Source: Caulobacteraceae bacterium
GTDB taxonomy: Bacteria; Pseudomonadota; Alphaproteobacteria; Caulobacterales; Caulobacteraceae
DNA length: 64,000 bases
Reading direction: 5' to 3'
Assembly (NCBI GenBank): GCA_947475735.1
Contig: CANJLQ010000003.1
Coordinates: forward strand, 124,001-188,000
Of the stretch, positions 50,164 through 59,888 are shown in pieces. The notes beneath the pieces were generated by a model. It saw only the letters and a list, made by a program, of their open reading frames with translations, made no database searches and was not told the origin of the DNA. Both the position numbers and the translations under genes were made by a program. How positions within the stretch are numbered: position 1 is the stretch's first letter; every line of letters begins with the position of its first letter.

Positions 50164-50823
50164 CTATGAGGTCGGGCCGACCGCGTGCGCGCGCATGAAC
50201 TCGTCGGCGGCGTCCTCGATGTGCGCGCGCAATCGCTCTGGCTCGATCGGCGGCAGACCGAATGAGGCGCGCAGATGGGCCTCGCCCTTGACCCCGCCGA
50301 GATAGCGCCAGGCCGCGCCGTCCGGGTCGCGGACAGAAAGCCGACCGCGTTCGGTTTCGCTTCGCAGCCAGCCGGCGAACCGGTCCTTCAGCGACAGGAC
50401 GGCGGTCTCGTAGAACAGCTGGGCCATGCGCGGCGCGCGGTCGGTCTCCGCGACCAGGATCTTGTTCATCTGCATCGCCTTCTCGCCCGTGACGAGATTG
50501 AGGAAGCGCGTCGCCAGCAGGATCAGCGTGTCCCGCACGGGCTGGTCCGGGGCCGGGAGGAAGCTGTCTGGAGACACCGCCCGCTCGCACTCCTGCCTCA
50601 GGACGGCGGTGAACAGGGCGTCCTTGTCGGCATAGCGGGCATAGATCGTGGCCTTGGATACCCCGGCCCTCTGGGCCACGGCGTCGACGCTGACGGCCTC
50701 ATAGCCATGCTCCATGAACAGGTCGCCGGCGGCCAGCAGGATCGCCTCGTCCTTGGCCGTGTCGCGCGGCCGGCCGCGCTTCAGGATGGGTTCGGCGAGC
50801 GTCATCGCACCGTCACTTGACAT
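50164..50823 (-). CDS. TetR-family regulator of the ABC exporter
   Basis: 219 residues: TetR helix-turn-helix at about 25-70 (ILLAAGDLFMEHGYEAVSVD, RAGVSKATIYARYADKDALF) and a C-terminal TetR_C-type ligand domain (AMQMNKILVAETDRAPRMA), as in AcrR-like repressors of efflux genes. Outer start ATG 50823 lies inside a palindromic operator, ATG 50805 is the alternative. Divergent from the DevBCA-TolC operon, 97 bp away, so it is very likely its repressor and autoregulated. Confidence 0.9.
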   Translation of the reverse strand: MSSDGAMTLAEPILKRGRPRDTAKDEAILLAAGDLFMEHGYEAVSVDAVAQRAGVSKATIYARYADKDALFTAVLRQECERAVSPDSFLPAPDQPVRDTLILLATRFLNLVTGEKAMQMNKILVAETDRAPRMAQLFYETAVLSLKDRFAGWLRSETERGRLSVRDPDGAAWRYLGGVKGEAHLRASFGLPPIEPERLRAHIEDAADEFMRAHAVGPTS

Positions 50824-50840
50824 ACTGAACCGATCAGTAT
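50822..50840. promoter_or_regulatory. TetR operator between tetR and the exporter operon
   Basis: ATACTGA-ACCGA-TCAGTAT, perfect 7-bp arms with a 5-base spacer. It overlaps the outer start codon of tetR and lies 80 bp before the permease gene. A half-site-like ACAGTAC follows at 50852-50858. Confidence 0.65.
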
Positions 50841-50920
50841 TGTTATTCGAACAGTACCCCAGCTTACCCCCACGCGCCAGTCCCGGCGCAACCCCCACCA
50901 CGGATCATGGGATTCCGAGG

Positions 50921-52066
50921 ATGCGATCTGTCGCGCTCAAAATGCTGCTGGGCGACAGCGCCAAGTATCTGGCGCTGGTGTTCGGCGTGGCCTTCGCCAC
51001 CCTGCTGATGAGCCAGCAGGTGTCGATCTTCATCGGCCTGATGACCCGCACGGCCAACCAGGTGCTGGAGGTGCGCGAGGCCGACATCTGGGTCATGGAC
51101 CCGCGCGTCCGCTACGTCGACGAGGTCGAGCCCCTGCCCGACGCGGCGCTGGGCCGGGTGCGATCGGTCGAGGGGGTGGAATGGGCCGCGCCCCTGTTCA
51201 AGGGCAATGCCATCTTCCGCACCCGCGACGGCCTGATCAATCAGATCAACATCCTGGGCGTCGACGACGAGACCCTCGTCGGTGCCCCGCGCGAGTGGCT
51301 GGCGGGCGATCTGGAGGCGCTGCGCCAGCCCAACAGCATCGTCTTCGACCGCGAGGGCGCGACCCTGATCTGGCCCGACGACGATCCCCTGTCCAAGGTC
51401 GGGACCGAGGCCGAGATCAACGACCGCCGCGTGGTCGTGACCGGCATCGCCAACACCGCCCCGTCCTTCATTACCTTCCCGCTCGCCTACGCCCGCTATT
51501 CGGAGGCGATCCGCTTCACCCCGCCCCAGCGGAACAAGATGTCCTTCGTGCTGGTGCGGGCCCGCGACGGGGTGGACCACAAGGAACTGGCCGCGCGCAT
51601 CGCCGAACAGACCGGGTACCAGGCCCTGACCTGGGACAGCTTCGCCTGGCGGTCGGTCCAGTACTATCTGACCCGCACGGGCATTCCGGTGAACTTCGGC
51701 ATCACGGTGATGCTGGGCTTCATCGTCGGCGCGGCGGTGACGGCCCAGACCTTTTACCTGTTCGTCATCGAGAACCTCCGCCAGTTCGGGGCGCTGAAGG
51801 CCATCGGCGCCACCAACGCCCAGATCACCGGCATGGTCCTGTTGCAGGCCGGCGTGGTCGGGCTGATTGGCTATGGGCTGGGCATGGGCGGAGCTGCCGC
51901 CTTCTTCACCTTCGTGCGGGGCACCGCCGCGCTGGAGGGCTTCTACCTGCCCTGGCAGGTGCTGGTCGGCACGGGCGTCGTGGTCTTCCTCATCATCCTG
52001 ATCTCGGTGCTGGGCAGCCTGACCAAGGTGTACCGCGTCGATCCCGCCATCGTGTTCCGGGGTTGA
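50921..52066 (+). CDS. ABC exporter permease, DevC-like
   Basis: 381 residues with the MacB/FtsX-type layout: one N-terminal helix (LALVFGVAFATLLM), a periplasmic domain (about 45-255) and three C-terminal helices (ITVMLGFIVGAAVTAQTFYL, LLQAGVVGLIGYGLGMGG, LVGTGVVVFLIILISVLG). The VIENLRQFGALKAIGATNAQ coupling segment is diagnostic. It is most like DevC of cyanobacterial DevBCA glycolipid exporters. ATG 50921 has GAGG immediately adjacent, so the real start is uncertain. First gene of permease - ATPase - fusion protein - outer-membrane factor. Confidence 0.88.
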   Translation: MRSVALKMLLGDSAKYLALVFGVAFATLLMSQQVSIFIGLMTRTANQVLEVREADIWVMDPRVRYVDEVEPLPDAALGRVRSVEGVEWAAPLFKGNAIFRTRDGLINQINILGVDDETLVGAPREWLAGDLEALRQPNSIVFDREGATLIWPDDDPLSKVGTEAEINDRRVVVTGIANTAPSFITFPLAYARYSEAIRFTPPQRNKMSFVLVRARDGVDHKELAARIAEQTGYQALTWDSFAWRSVQYYLTRTGIPVNFGITVMLGFIVGAAVTAQTFYLFVIENLRQFGALKAIGATNAQITGMVLLQAGVVGLIGYGLGMGGAAAFFTFVRGTAALEGFYLPWQVLVGTGVVVFLIILISVLGSLTKVYRVDPAIVFRG

Positions 52067-52071
52067 TCGCC

Positions 52072-52785
52072 ATGAGCGCCGTGATCGCCCGCGACATCGA
52101 AATGGCCTTCGGATCGAACGGCCTGAAGACCCAGGTCCTGTTCGACATCGACCTGGAGGTCACCTCCGGAGAACTGACCATGCTGGTCGGCCCGTCGGGC
52201 TGCGGCAAGACCACGCTCCTGTCCATCCTGTCGGGCACGCTCAAGCCCACCGGCGGCGACGTGGAGGTGATGGGCAACGTCATCACCCGCATGAAGGATT
52301 CCGAAAAGGTCATCCTGCGCCGTCGCCGGATCGGCTTCATCTTCCAGCAATACAACCTGCTGCCGGCCCTGACGGCGGCCGAGAATGCGGCCATGGCGCT
52401 GGTGGCCGACGGAATGCCGCTCAAGAAGGCCGCGGAAAAGGCCCGCGCCGTGCTCGAGACGCTCGGCATGGGGCCGCACGCCGACAAGCTGCCCCGCATG
52501 CTGTCCGGCGGTCAGCAGCAGCGAGTCGCCATCGCCCGCGCCATCGTCCACGAACCCGATCTGGTCGTCTGCGACGAGCCCACCGCCGCGCTGGACGCCG
52601 AGACCGGCCGCCAGGTCATGGAGCTGCTGAAGGAGGCCGCCGCCGGCCCCGGCCGTGCCGTCCTGGTCGTGACCCACGACAACCGCATCTACCGCTACGC
52701 CGACCGGATCGTCGCCATGGAAGACGGCCGGATCGTCGGAGACAGCCGCCTTGGAACACTCCCGGAGGGACTCCATGCCCACTAA
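52072..52785 (+). CDS. ABC exporter ATPase, DevA/MacB-type
   Basis: 237-residue ATP-binding subunit with complete motifs: Walker A GPSGCGKTT, Q-loop FIFQQYNLLPALTA, signature LSGGQQQRVAIARA, Walker B DLVVCDEPTAALD and H-loop VLVVTHDNR. It belongs to the LolD/MacB/DevA subgroup. It starts 5 bp after the permease stop and overlaps the next gene by 11 bases. Confidence 0.94.
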   Translation: MSAVIARDIEMAFGSNGLKTQVLFDIDLEVTSGELTMLVGPSGCGKTTLLSILSGTLKPTGGDVEVMGNVITRMKDSEKVILRRRRIGFIFQQYNLLPALTAAENAAMALVADGMPLKKAAEKARAVLETLGMGPHADKLPRMLSGGQQQRVAIARAIVHEPDLVVCDEPTAALDAETGRQVMELLKEAAAGPGRAVLVVTHDNRIYRYADRIVAMEDGRIVGDSRLGTLPEGLHAH

Positions 52786-53761
52786 TCTTCGCCAACGGAT
52801 TTCGCGTCTCGTCCTGCCCGTGCTCGCGGGCGGATGCCTGGTCTTCGCCGTCGCCGCCGTGATCCGGCCCGAGCGCACCCGCGCCGACCCGCCCGCCACG
52901 CCGCCGAGCGCCGCGTCCGCCTCGGCCGTCGCGGGCATCGGCACAATCGAGCCCCAGTCCGAACTGATCGCCGTCGCGGCCGAGGTTCCGGGCGTGGTCC
53001 GCAGCGTCCTGGTCCAGCCCGGCGACCGCGTGACCCAGGGCCAGCCCCTGTTCCGCCTGGACGCGCGCGCCGCTGAAGCTGCTGTCGCCACGGCGCTCGC
53101 CGACGCCGCCTCGGCTGAGGCCGCGGCCCGTCAGGCCGAGGTTGGACTGGCCGACGAACGCCAGCGGCTGTCGCTGTTCGAGGCGGTCGAGGACCCCCGC
53201 GCCCTGTCCGGCGACGAGCTGGAGCGCCGCCGCTTCGCCGTCCGCCGGGCCGAGGCCGCCGCCGCCCAGGCTCGGGCCTCGGCCGCCGCCACCCGGGCCC
53301 AGGCCCAGGCCCGCCGCGTCGATCTGGAGCGTCTGACGGTCGCCGCCCCCATCGCCGGTCGCATCTTCCGGGTCGATGTCCGGCCCGGCGAGTACGCCCC
53401 GGCCGGCGCGGCCTCCCAGCCCCTGATCGCCATGGGCGAGGACGCCCGCCTGCACGTCCGCGCCGAATTCGACGAGGCCGACGCCGCGCGCCTGACCCGC
53501 TCGGGCCGCGCCTATGGGACGCTGCGCGGACAGGCGAACCGCCGCATCCCGCTGACGCTGGTCCGCATCGAGCCTCAGGTGGTCGAGAAGCGCGCCCTGT
53601 CCGGCGGCTCCGAGCGCGTGGACACGCGAGTGGTCGAGGCGATCTACAGCTTCGACCCCGCCGCCGCCCCCGCCTATCTCGGCCAGCGCATGGACGTCTT
53701 CGTCGAGGCCGCGCCTTCGCCGACGCAGGCGGCCGCGCCGACGACGGAGCCCGCGCGATGA
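52775..53761 (+). CDS. Periplasmic membrane-fusion protein, HlyD/DevB-like
   Basis: 328 residues: one N-terminal helix (LVLPVLAGGCLVFAVAAVI), lipoyl-type half motifs (AEVPGVVRSVLVQPGDRV and LTVAAPIAGRIFRVDVRPGE) around an Ala/Arg-rich coiled coil (about 95-185), then a beta-barrel domain. ATG 52775 has CGGAGGGA at the right distance and overlaps the ATPase gene. It links the inner-membrane ABC unit to the outer-membrane factor encoded next, with which it overlaps by ATGA. Confidence 0.92.
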   Translation: MPTNLRQRISRLVLPVLAGGCLVFAVAAVIRPERTRADPPATPPSAASASAVAGIGTIEPQSELIAVAAEVPGVVRSVLVQPGDRVTQGQPLFRLDARAAEAAVATALADAASAEAAARQAEVGLADERQRLSLFEAVEDPRALSGDELERRRFAVRRAEAAAAQARASAAATRAQAQARRVDLERLTVAAPIAGRIFRVDVRPGEYAPAGAASQPLIAMGEDARLHVRAEFDEADAARLTRSGRAYGTLRGQANRRIPLTLVRIEPQVVEKRALSGGSERVDTRVVEAIYSFDPAAAPAYLGQRMDVFVEAAPSPTQAAAPTTEPAR

Positions 53762-55128
53762 TCCGCCAGGCCCTGCTGATCACCACGGCGGGCGTGCTCC
53801 TGTCGGCCTGCGCGACGGACCTGACGCCGTCGGCCTCGGCGCTGGCCGCCCCCGCCGCCTGGGACGTCGCCGCCCTGCCTGCGGCCGACCCCGCGACCGA
53901 CCGCTGGTGGACCGCCATCGGCGACCCGGTTCTGGACGGCATCGTCGAACAGGCGGGCGAGGCGTCCGACGTTCGCCTCGCCGAGGCCCGGCTGTTCGAG
54001 GCCCGTGCCCGCCTCGGCTCGGCCCGCGCAGCCCTGCGCCCGGCGATCGGCGGACAGGCCACCGCCGAGCGCGAATCCGCCGACGACCTCGACCAGGAGA
54101 CCTTCCAGGCCCTGGTGTCCTTCAGCCTCAACCCGGATCTCAACGGCGCGGTCCGCACCCGCGCCGAGGCTGAGCGCCTGCGCGCCGAGGCCGAAGCCGC
54201 CCGCGTCGAGGCCGCCCGCCTGACGGCCCGCTCGACCGCCGTTCAGCTGTACGCCGCCTACCGCGAGGCCCAGGCCCGCGCCGCCGCCGGAGACCTCGCC
54301 GTGCGCGCGCTGGAGGCGTCGCTGTCACTGGCCAACACGCGGGAACGGGCGGGCCTGACTTCGGGGCTGGACGCCGCTTCGGCGCGCGCCGCCTTGGGGT
54401 CCGCCCGCGCCCGGCCCATCGCCGCGCGCCAGGCGGCCGAGGAGGCCCGCTTGGGTATAGAGGCGCTGCTCGGCCTGAACCCCGGAGCTCTGACCGCCGC
54501 GCTCACCCAGCCGACCACAGCTGCCATTGAGACCCCCGCCGTCCGCGCCCTGTCGGCCCCCGCCGCCGTCCTCGCCCGCCGCCCGGACCTGCGCGCCGCC
54601 GAGCTCCAGCTCTGGGCCTCCGGCGCCGACGCCCGGGCCGCGCGTCGCGACTTCTGGCCGACCCTGTCGCTCAGTGCCGCGCTCGGCGGCCAGGAGCTCG
54701 ATCCCGAGACGCCCTTCACGGCGTCGGGCTTCCTCAGCCAGATCGCCGGCGGCCTGACCGCGCCCCTGTTCAGCTTCGGTCGGCTGGAGAGCGCCCGCGA
54801 CGCCGCTGACGCGCGCCGGACCCAGGCCGAGATCGCCTATCGCCAGGCCGCCATCGACGCCCTGTCCGAGGTCGAGACCGCGCTCGTCGCCCTGGCCTCC
54901 GCCGAGGCCCGCGCCGCGACGCTCGCCGAGACGGTCGCCGCCGCCGACGACCAGACCCGGCTGGCCAACCAGCGGTACCGAGGCGGCGTCTCGCCCTTCC
55001 TGGAGGTCCTTACCGCCCAGCGCGCCGCCGCCGACGCCCGCGCCGAAGAGGCCGCCGCGCGCGGCCAGGCGCTCACGGCCTACGCCCGACTGAACGCGGC
55101 GGTCGGACTGGGTGGACAGGCGGGCTGA
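53758..55128 (+). CDS. TolC-like outer-membrane efflux lipoprotein (NodT family)
   Basis: 456 residues. Lipobox LLSAC at about 14-18, then two long helical repeats characteristic of outer-membrane factors (EASDVRLAEARLFEARARLG; YRQAAIDALSEVETALVALA) with the RPDLRAAELQLWASGADA segment typical of NodT-type RND/ABC outer-membrane lipoproteins. Completes a tripartite exporter. Cargo is unknown; with a TetR repressor, both toxic compounds and envelope lipids are plausible. Confidence 0.92.
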   Translation: MIRQALLITTAGVLLSACATDLTPSASALAAPAAWDVAALPAADPATDRWWTAIGDPVLDGIVEQAGEASDVRLAEARLFEARARLGSARAALRPAIGGQATAERESADDLDQETFQALVSFSLNPDLNGAVRTRAEAERLRAEAEAARVEAARLTARSTAVQLYAAYREAQARAAAGDLAVRALEASLSLANTRERAGLTSGLDAASARAALGSARARPIAARQAAEEARLGIEALLGLNPGALTAALTQPTTAAIETPAVRALSAPAAVLARRPDLRAAELQLWASGADARAARRDFWPTLSLSAALGGQELDPETPFTASGFLSQIAGGLTAPLFSFGRLESARDAADARRTQAEIAYRQAAIDALSEVETALVALASAEARAATLAETVAAADDQTRLANQRYRGGVSPFLEVLTAQRAAADARAEEAAARGQALTAYARLNAAVGLGGQAG

Positions 55129-55161
55129 CAGCGCAACCGTTCATGGCTAGAAGGCCCAGCC

Positions 55162-57360
55162 ATGACCGCCCCCCAGAAGACTTCCGCCGAACTCGCCGTC
55201 GAATGGGGTCTGGCCCCCAATGAGTATCAGGTGATCCTGGACCGGCTGGGGCGCGAGCCTAATCTGGTCGAGCTGGGCGTGTTCTCGGTGATGTGGTCGG
55301 AGCACTGCTCCTACAAGTCCTCCAAGATCCACCTGTCGAAGTTCCCGACCAAGGGACCCCGCGTCATCTGCGGACCGGGCGAGAACGCGGGCGTGATCGA
55401 TATCGACGACGGCGACGCCTGCATCTTCAAGATGGAGAGCCACAACCACCCCAGCTTCATCGAGCCCTATCAGGGCGCGGCGACGGGCGTGGGCGGCATC
55501 ATGCGCGACGTCTTCACCATGGGCGCGCGGCCCGTCGCTTTGCTGAACGCCCTGCGCTTCGGCGACATCGAGCACGAAAAGACCAAACGCCTGGTCAAGG
55601 GCGTGGTCTCGGGTATCGGCGGCTATGGCAACTGCGTGGGCGTGCCGACCGTGGCGGGCGAGACCAACTTCCACCGCGGCTACAACGGCAACATCCTGGT
55701 CAACGCCATGTGCGTGGGCCTGGCCAAGGCGGACAGCATCTTCTACTCGGCCGCGCCGGGCGCGGGCATGTCGGTGGTCTATTTCGGATCGAAGACCGGC
55801 CGCGACGGCATCCACGGCGCGACCATGTCCTCGGCCGAGTTCGACGACGAATCCGACGCCAAGCGCCCCACCGTTCAGGTCGGCGATCCCTTCGCCGAGA
55901 AACTGCTGATCGAGGCGACTCTGGAGCTGATGGCCTCCGGCGCCGTCGCCGCCATCCAGGACATGGGCGCGGCGGGCCTGACCAGCTCCTCGGTCGAGAT
56001 GGCCGGCAAGGGTGGGGTCGGCATCGAGCTGAACATGGATGCGGTCCCTCAGCGCGAAGAGGGCATGACCGCCTATGAGATGATGCTGTCGGAAAGCCAG
56101 GAGCGGATGCTGGCGGTGTTGAAGCCCGGCCGCGAGGACGACGGCCACCGCATCTTCAAGAAATGGGGCCTGGACGCCGCCGTCATCGGCCGCACCACCG
56201 ACACCGGCAGACTGGTCCTGAACCACCACGGCGAGGTCGTCTGCGACGTGCCGCTGGCCCCGCTGTTCGATGACGCCCCGCTGTACGACCGTCCCTGGGT
56301 TCAGCCGGTGCTGCACCCCCGGCTAAACCCGGCCGATGTGCCCGCGCCAGAGGTCTGGGAAGACGCGGTGCTGAAGGTCCTGACCTGCCCCGACATGGCC
56401 TCCAAGCGCTGGATCTGGGAGCAGTACGACCGCCACGTCATGGCCGATACCCTGCAGGACTCGGCGACCGGGGCCGACGCTGGCGTGGTGCGGGTCCACG
56501 GGACGGACAAGGGTCTGGCCATGACCTCGGACGTCACCCCCCGTTACGTCCAGAATGACCCCTACGAGGGCGGCAAGCAGGCGGTGGCGGAGGCCTGGCG
56601 CAACCTGACCGCCGTCGGCGCCCGACCCATCGCCATCACCGACAACCTGAACTTCGGCAATCCGCAGCGGCCCGAGATCATGGGCCAGATCGTGCGCGCC
56701 ATCGACGGCATGGCCGAAGCCTGCCGCGCGCTCGACTTCCCGGTCGTGAGCGGGAACGTCAGCCTCTACAACGAGACCAACGGCGTCGCCATTCCGCCGA
56801 CCCCGACCGTGGGCGGCGTCGGCCTGTTGCCCAACTACGACGTGGTCGCGGGCTTCTCGACCATGGCCGAGGGCGACACCCTGGTGCTCATCGGCGAGAC
56901 GGTCGGGGAGCTCGGGGCCTCGATCTATCTGCGTGAGGTGCTGGGCCGCGAGGACGGGGCCCCGCCGCCGGTCGATCTGGCGCGGGAAAAGAAAGTTGGC
57001 ACGTTCGTCCGCGCCGAGATCGAGGCCGGCCGACTGACCTGCGTCCACGACCTGTCCGACGGCGGTCTGATCGGGGCGGCCGCCGACATGGCCCTGGCCT
57101 CGGACACAGGCCTGGTGCTGGACGCCACCAGCGAGGCACACGCCCATATCTTCCTGTTCGGAGAGGACCAGGCTCGCTATCTGGTCGCCGTGTCGAACCC
57201 GCAAGAGGTTCTGGCGGGCGCGCGCGCGGCCGGGCTGCACGCCTCGGTCGTGGGTCACGCCAAGGGCGACGCCTTCGCCTCGACCGACCTGTTCAGCATT
57301 CCGCTGAAACACCTGCGCGAGATGCACGAAGCCTGGATGCCGTCATGGATCGAGGGATGA
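55162..57360 (+). CDS. purL: Phosphoribosylformylglycinamidine synthase subunit II
   Basis: 732 residues, the small-type PurL of the PurLQS complex. It converts FGAR to FGAM in purine synthesis, using ammonia passed from PurQ. Signature segments: [78 protein letters not shown] and [16 protein letters not shown] 55162. The stop overlaps a small lipoprotein gene by ATGA. Other pur genes are not in the window. Confidence 0.97.
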   Translation: MTAPQKTSAELAVEWGLAPNEYQVILDRLGREPNLVELGVFSVMWSEHCSYKSSKIHLSKFPTKGPRVICGPGENAGVIDIDDGDACIFKMESHNHPSFIEPYQGAATGVGGIMRDVFTMGARPVALLNALRFGDIEHEKTKRLVKGVVSGIGGYGNCVGVPTVAGETNFHRGYNGNILVNAMCVGLAKADSIFYSAAPGAGMSVVYFGSKTGRDGIHGATMSSAEFDDESDAKRPTVQVGDPFAEKLLIEATLELMASGAVAAIQDMGAAGLTSSSVEMAGKGGVGIELNMDAVPQREEGMTAYEMMLSESQERMLAVLKPGREDDGHRIFKKWGLDAAVIGRTTDTGRLVLNHHGEVVCDVPLAPLFDDAPLYDRPWVQPVLHPRLNPADVPAPEVWEDAVLKVLTCPDMASKRWIWEQYDRHVMADTLQDSATGADAGVVRVHGTDKGLAMTSDVTPRYVQNDPYEGGKQAVAEAWRNLTAVGARPIAITDNLNFGNPQRPEIMGQIVRAIDGMAEACRALDFPVVSGNVSLYNETNGVAIPPTPTVGGVGLLPNYDVVAGFSTMAEGDTLVLIGETVGELGASIYLREVLGREDGAPPPVDLAREKKVGTFVRAEIEAGRLTCVHDLSDGGLIGAAADMALASDTGLVLDATSEAHAHIFLFGEDQARYLVAVSNPQEVLAGARAAGLHASVVGHAKGDAFASTDLFSIPLKHLREMHEAWMPSWIEG

Positions 57361-57722
57361 GAGCGATAGCCATCACCCTCGTCGTGGGTCTCGCGCTGGC
57401 CCTGTCGGCCTGCGAAGGCGGCGGCGATCCGGTCGAACAGGCCAAGCAGGACGCCCTGACCGCCAACCGCGCGGCCGCCCATCCGATCGACCCGGCCTTG
57501 CTGGAGGACAACCCAGCGGTGGCGACAACGGCCGCGGCGTCACCCGCCGATCGGGCCTACGTCGAGGCCATGATCGAACATCATCGCGCGGCGATCACCA
57601 CAGCGCAGGCCGCGCTCCGCCAGTCTGAAGAGCCGGAAATCCGGCGCATGGCCCAGCAGGCGATCGAGGCCAGCACGGCGCAGATCGCCACGCTTCAGGC
57701 ATGGAGGCCGGCCACCCGCTGA
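57357..57722 (+). CDS. DUF305-family small lipoprotein
   Basis: 121 residues; signal with lipobox ([10 protein letters not shown]), linker, and a short DUF305 helix pair [21 protein letters not shown] with the family's HH motif, often thought to bind metal. ATG 57357 overlaps the purL stop by four bases, ATG 57345 is an in-frame alternative. Translationally coupled to purL, although no functional link is evident. Confidence 0.8.
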   Translation: MRAIAITLVVGLALALSACEGGGDPVEQAKQDALTANRAAAHPIDPALLEDNPAVATTAAASPADRAYVEAMIEHHRAAITTAQAALRQSEEPEIRRMAQQAIEASTAQIATLQAWRPATR

Positions 57723-57744
57723 CGCGGGCGACCGGCATCGGACA

Positions 57745-58173
57745 CTAGAGCGGGCTTTCCGAGATCAGCAGCGTGCCGGACGCGGCGTCGCCCACCGCGC
57801 CGATCCAGATGTCGTACTGACCGCTGGGGGCCGAGCTCCAGGTGACCACCGGGTTCAGCCCGTTGGTGTCGTCGTTGCAGTAGTTGCGACCGTTCGGGCC
57901 GTTGATCACCAGGCTGGTGTCGCCGCGCGAGACGAAGCTGAACGACAGGGGTCCGCCCGACGAATCATACTGCAGCACGACGTCCGGACGGCTGGCGATC
58001 TGGCCCACGCACGACCCGCCCAGGTTCGAAGCGTCCTCCCCGCCGCCCGAGTAGACGCTGATCTCGACGGGGTCCGGCAGGAAGCCCGATGACAGAGACA
58101 GCCGCTCCTGGGCCGAGGCCGCAGACGCGCAAAGAGCGAGCGCGACGGCGCCCGTAACGACGATAAGTCTCAT
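57745..58173 (-). CDS. Small secreted protein of unknown function
   Basis: 142 residues, signal peptide (VVTGAVALALCASAASAQ) and a ~120-residue beta-rich domain with two Cys (GGSCVGQI and RNYCNDDT). The segments FSFVSRGDTSLVINGPNG and GQYDIWIGAVG resemble bacterial pre-peptidase C-terminal (PPC)-like beta domains. ATG 58171-58173 has GGAG nine bases upstream. It is alone between a DUF305 gene and phoD. No enzyme motif is visible. Confidence 0.75.
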   Translation of the reverse strand: MRLIVVTGAVALALCASAASAQERLSLSSGFLPDPVEISVYSGGGEDASNLGGSCVGQIASRPDVVLQYDSSGGPLSFSFVSRGDTSLVINGPNGRNYCNDDTNGLNPVVTWSSAPSGQYDIWIGAVGDAASGTLLISESPL

Positions 58174-58322
58174 GGGATTGTTCTCCAACGCGCAGCCCCC
58201 GCTGCGCCGCATCACCATGCTCTTTGAGTCGGCCGGGGGACAAGTCGTCATCTCGCCGGCGGCAGTCGTTCTGTCATATGGAGCGGATAGATCGGGGCCC
58301 TGACGCTATCCAAGGAGCCGCC

Positions 58323-59888
58323 ATGTCGCCCATCCTGTCTCGCCGATCCTTGATGGTCGGCCTGGGTCTGGGGTCGCTTTTGAGCGGCGTCTCGACCCGC
58401 GCGGCTCTGGCCCAGGCGGTGTTCGAGGACAATCCGTTCCAGCTGGGCGTGGCGGCCGGCGACCCCCTGCCCGACGGCTTCGTGATCTGGACGCGCCTGG
58501 CCCCGCGACCGCTGGAGCCCGACCACGGCATGCCCTCACAGCCGATGGCGGTGACCTGGGAAGTCGCCGCCGACGCCGGTTTCGGCACGGTGATCCAGAC
58601 CGGCGAAGCGATCGCTCGCCCCGAACTGGGCCACGCGGTCCATGTCGAGGTCGGCGGCCTGGAGCCCGGTCGTCCCTATTTCTATCGCTTCACAGCCGGG
58701 CGAGAACGCTCGGGCGTCGGCCGCGCCAAGACCATGCCCGTCGCCGGCGCAGCGCTGGACCGCGTCAAGTTCGGCATCCTCGGCTGCCAGGCCTATGAGA
58801 GCGGCTACTACACCGCCCACCGCAAGATCGCCGCCGAGGACCTCGACTTCATCTACTGCTACGGCGACTACATCTACGAGGGGCGCGGCAACCGCATCTA
58901 CGGGTCGACGACGCCGAACGAGAACCCCCGCGTCCATCTCGGCGGCGAGGTCTACACGGTCACCGACTACCGCCAGCGTTACGCCCAGTACAAAATGGAC
59001 ACCGACCTGCAGGCGTCGCACGCCTCGGCCGCCTGGTTCACCACCTGGGACGACCACGAGATCGACAACAACTGGGTCTCCGGCCTGGATCAGGACGGCA
59101 CCGACCCGGCCGTCTTCGCCCTGCGCCAGGCGGCGGCCATGCAGGCCTACTACGAGCACATGCCACTGCGCAGATCGTCCTTCCCGCGCGGTTCGGCGAT
59201 GCAACTGTATCGTCGCGCCGTCTATGGCGACCTGCTGGATCTGAACCTGCTGGACACGCGCCAGTTCCGCACCGACCAGCCGTGCGGCGACCGGTTCAAC
59301 GCGGGCTGCGACGGAATCAATGACCGCGCGGCCCAGGTGCTGGGCGAGGCGCAGGAAGCCTGGCTGCTGACCAACCTCGACAGGTCCGAAGCCACCTGGA
59401 AGGTGTTGGCCCAGCAGATCATGGTCATGGACCTGGATCGGAACCCGGGCGAGGATTACGGCGTCAATCCCGACAGCTGGGCGGGCTACCGCGTCCCGCG
59501 CGACCGGTTGCTGCGGCATATCCGGGACCGGCGCATCGCCAACACCGTCGTCCTGACCGGCGACGAGCATCAGAACTATGCCGGAGAGCTGTATCTGGAC
59601 GGGCGCAATCCGGAGGGCGCGCCGATCGCCACCGAGTTCGTCTCCACCTCCATAAGCTCGGGCGGCGACGGGCAGGACCAGCGAGCCGACCAGGCGGCCT
59701 TCCTGTCGGCCAATCCCCAGCTGAAATTCAGGAACAGCCAGCGCGGCTATGTCGTCTGCGACGTGACGCCGGAGCGTTGGCAGACCGAGTTCAAGGTCCT
59801 GGACCAGATCCAGAACCGGAACGGCGTCCTGACGACACGGCAGACGATGGTGGTCGAGGCGGGGGACGCGCGACTGCAGACGGCCTAA
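58323..59888 (+). CDS. phoD: Alkaline phosphatase D family protein
   Basis: 521 residues with a twin-arginine signal (SRRSLMVGLGLGSLLSG), an N-terminal fibronectin-like domain (about 38-140) and the PhoD catalytic domain. Metal residues are visible in FGILGCQAYESGYYTAHR, YCYGDYIYEG, TWDDHEIDNNW and VLTGDEHQNYAGEL. Periplasmic phosphodiester/monoester hydrolase, calcium-dependent in relatives. ATG 58323 with AAGGAG at 58312-58317. Its end overlaps the convergent ymdB gene by four bases. No clear Pho box was recognised upstream. Confidence 0.93.
   Translation: MSPILSRRSLMVGLGLGSLLSGVSTRAALAQAVFEDNPFQLGVAAGDPLPDGFVIWTRLAPRPLEPDHGMPSQPMAVTWEVAADAGFGTVIQTGEAIARPELGHAVHVEVGGLEPGRPYFYRFTAGRERSGVGRAKTMPVAGAALDRVKFGILGCQAYESGYYTAHRKIAAEDLDFIYCYGDYIYEGRGNRIYGSTTPNENPRVHLGGEVYTVTDYRQRYAQYKMDTDLQASHASAAWFTTWDDHEIDNNWVSGLDQDGTDPAVFALRQAAAMQAYYEHMPLRRSSFPRGSAMQLYRRAVYGDLLDLNLLDTRQFRTDQPCGDRFNAGCDGINDRAAQVLGEAQEAWLLTNLDRSEATWKVLAQQIMVMDLDRNPGEDYGVNPDSWAGYRVPRDRLLRHIRDRRIANTVVLTGDEHQNYAGELYLDGRNPEGAPIATEFVSTSISSGGDGQDQRADQAAFLSANPQLKFRNSQRGYVVCDVTPERWQTEFKVLDQIQNRNGVLTTRQTMVVEAGDARLQTA

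Noticed and set aside
50921..53761. MacAB macrolide exporter
   Set aside because: ATPase and permease are separate short proteins in DevCA order with a TetR repressor and own outer-membrane factor; MacB is a single fused protein.
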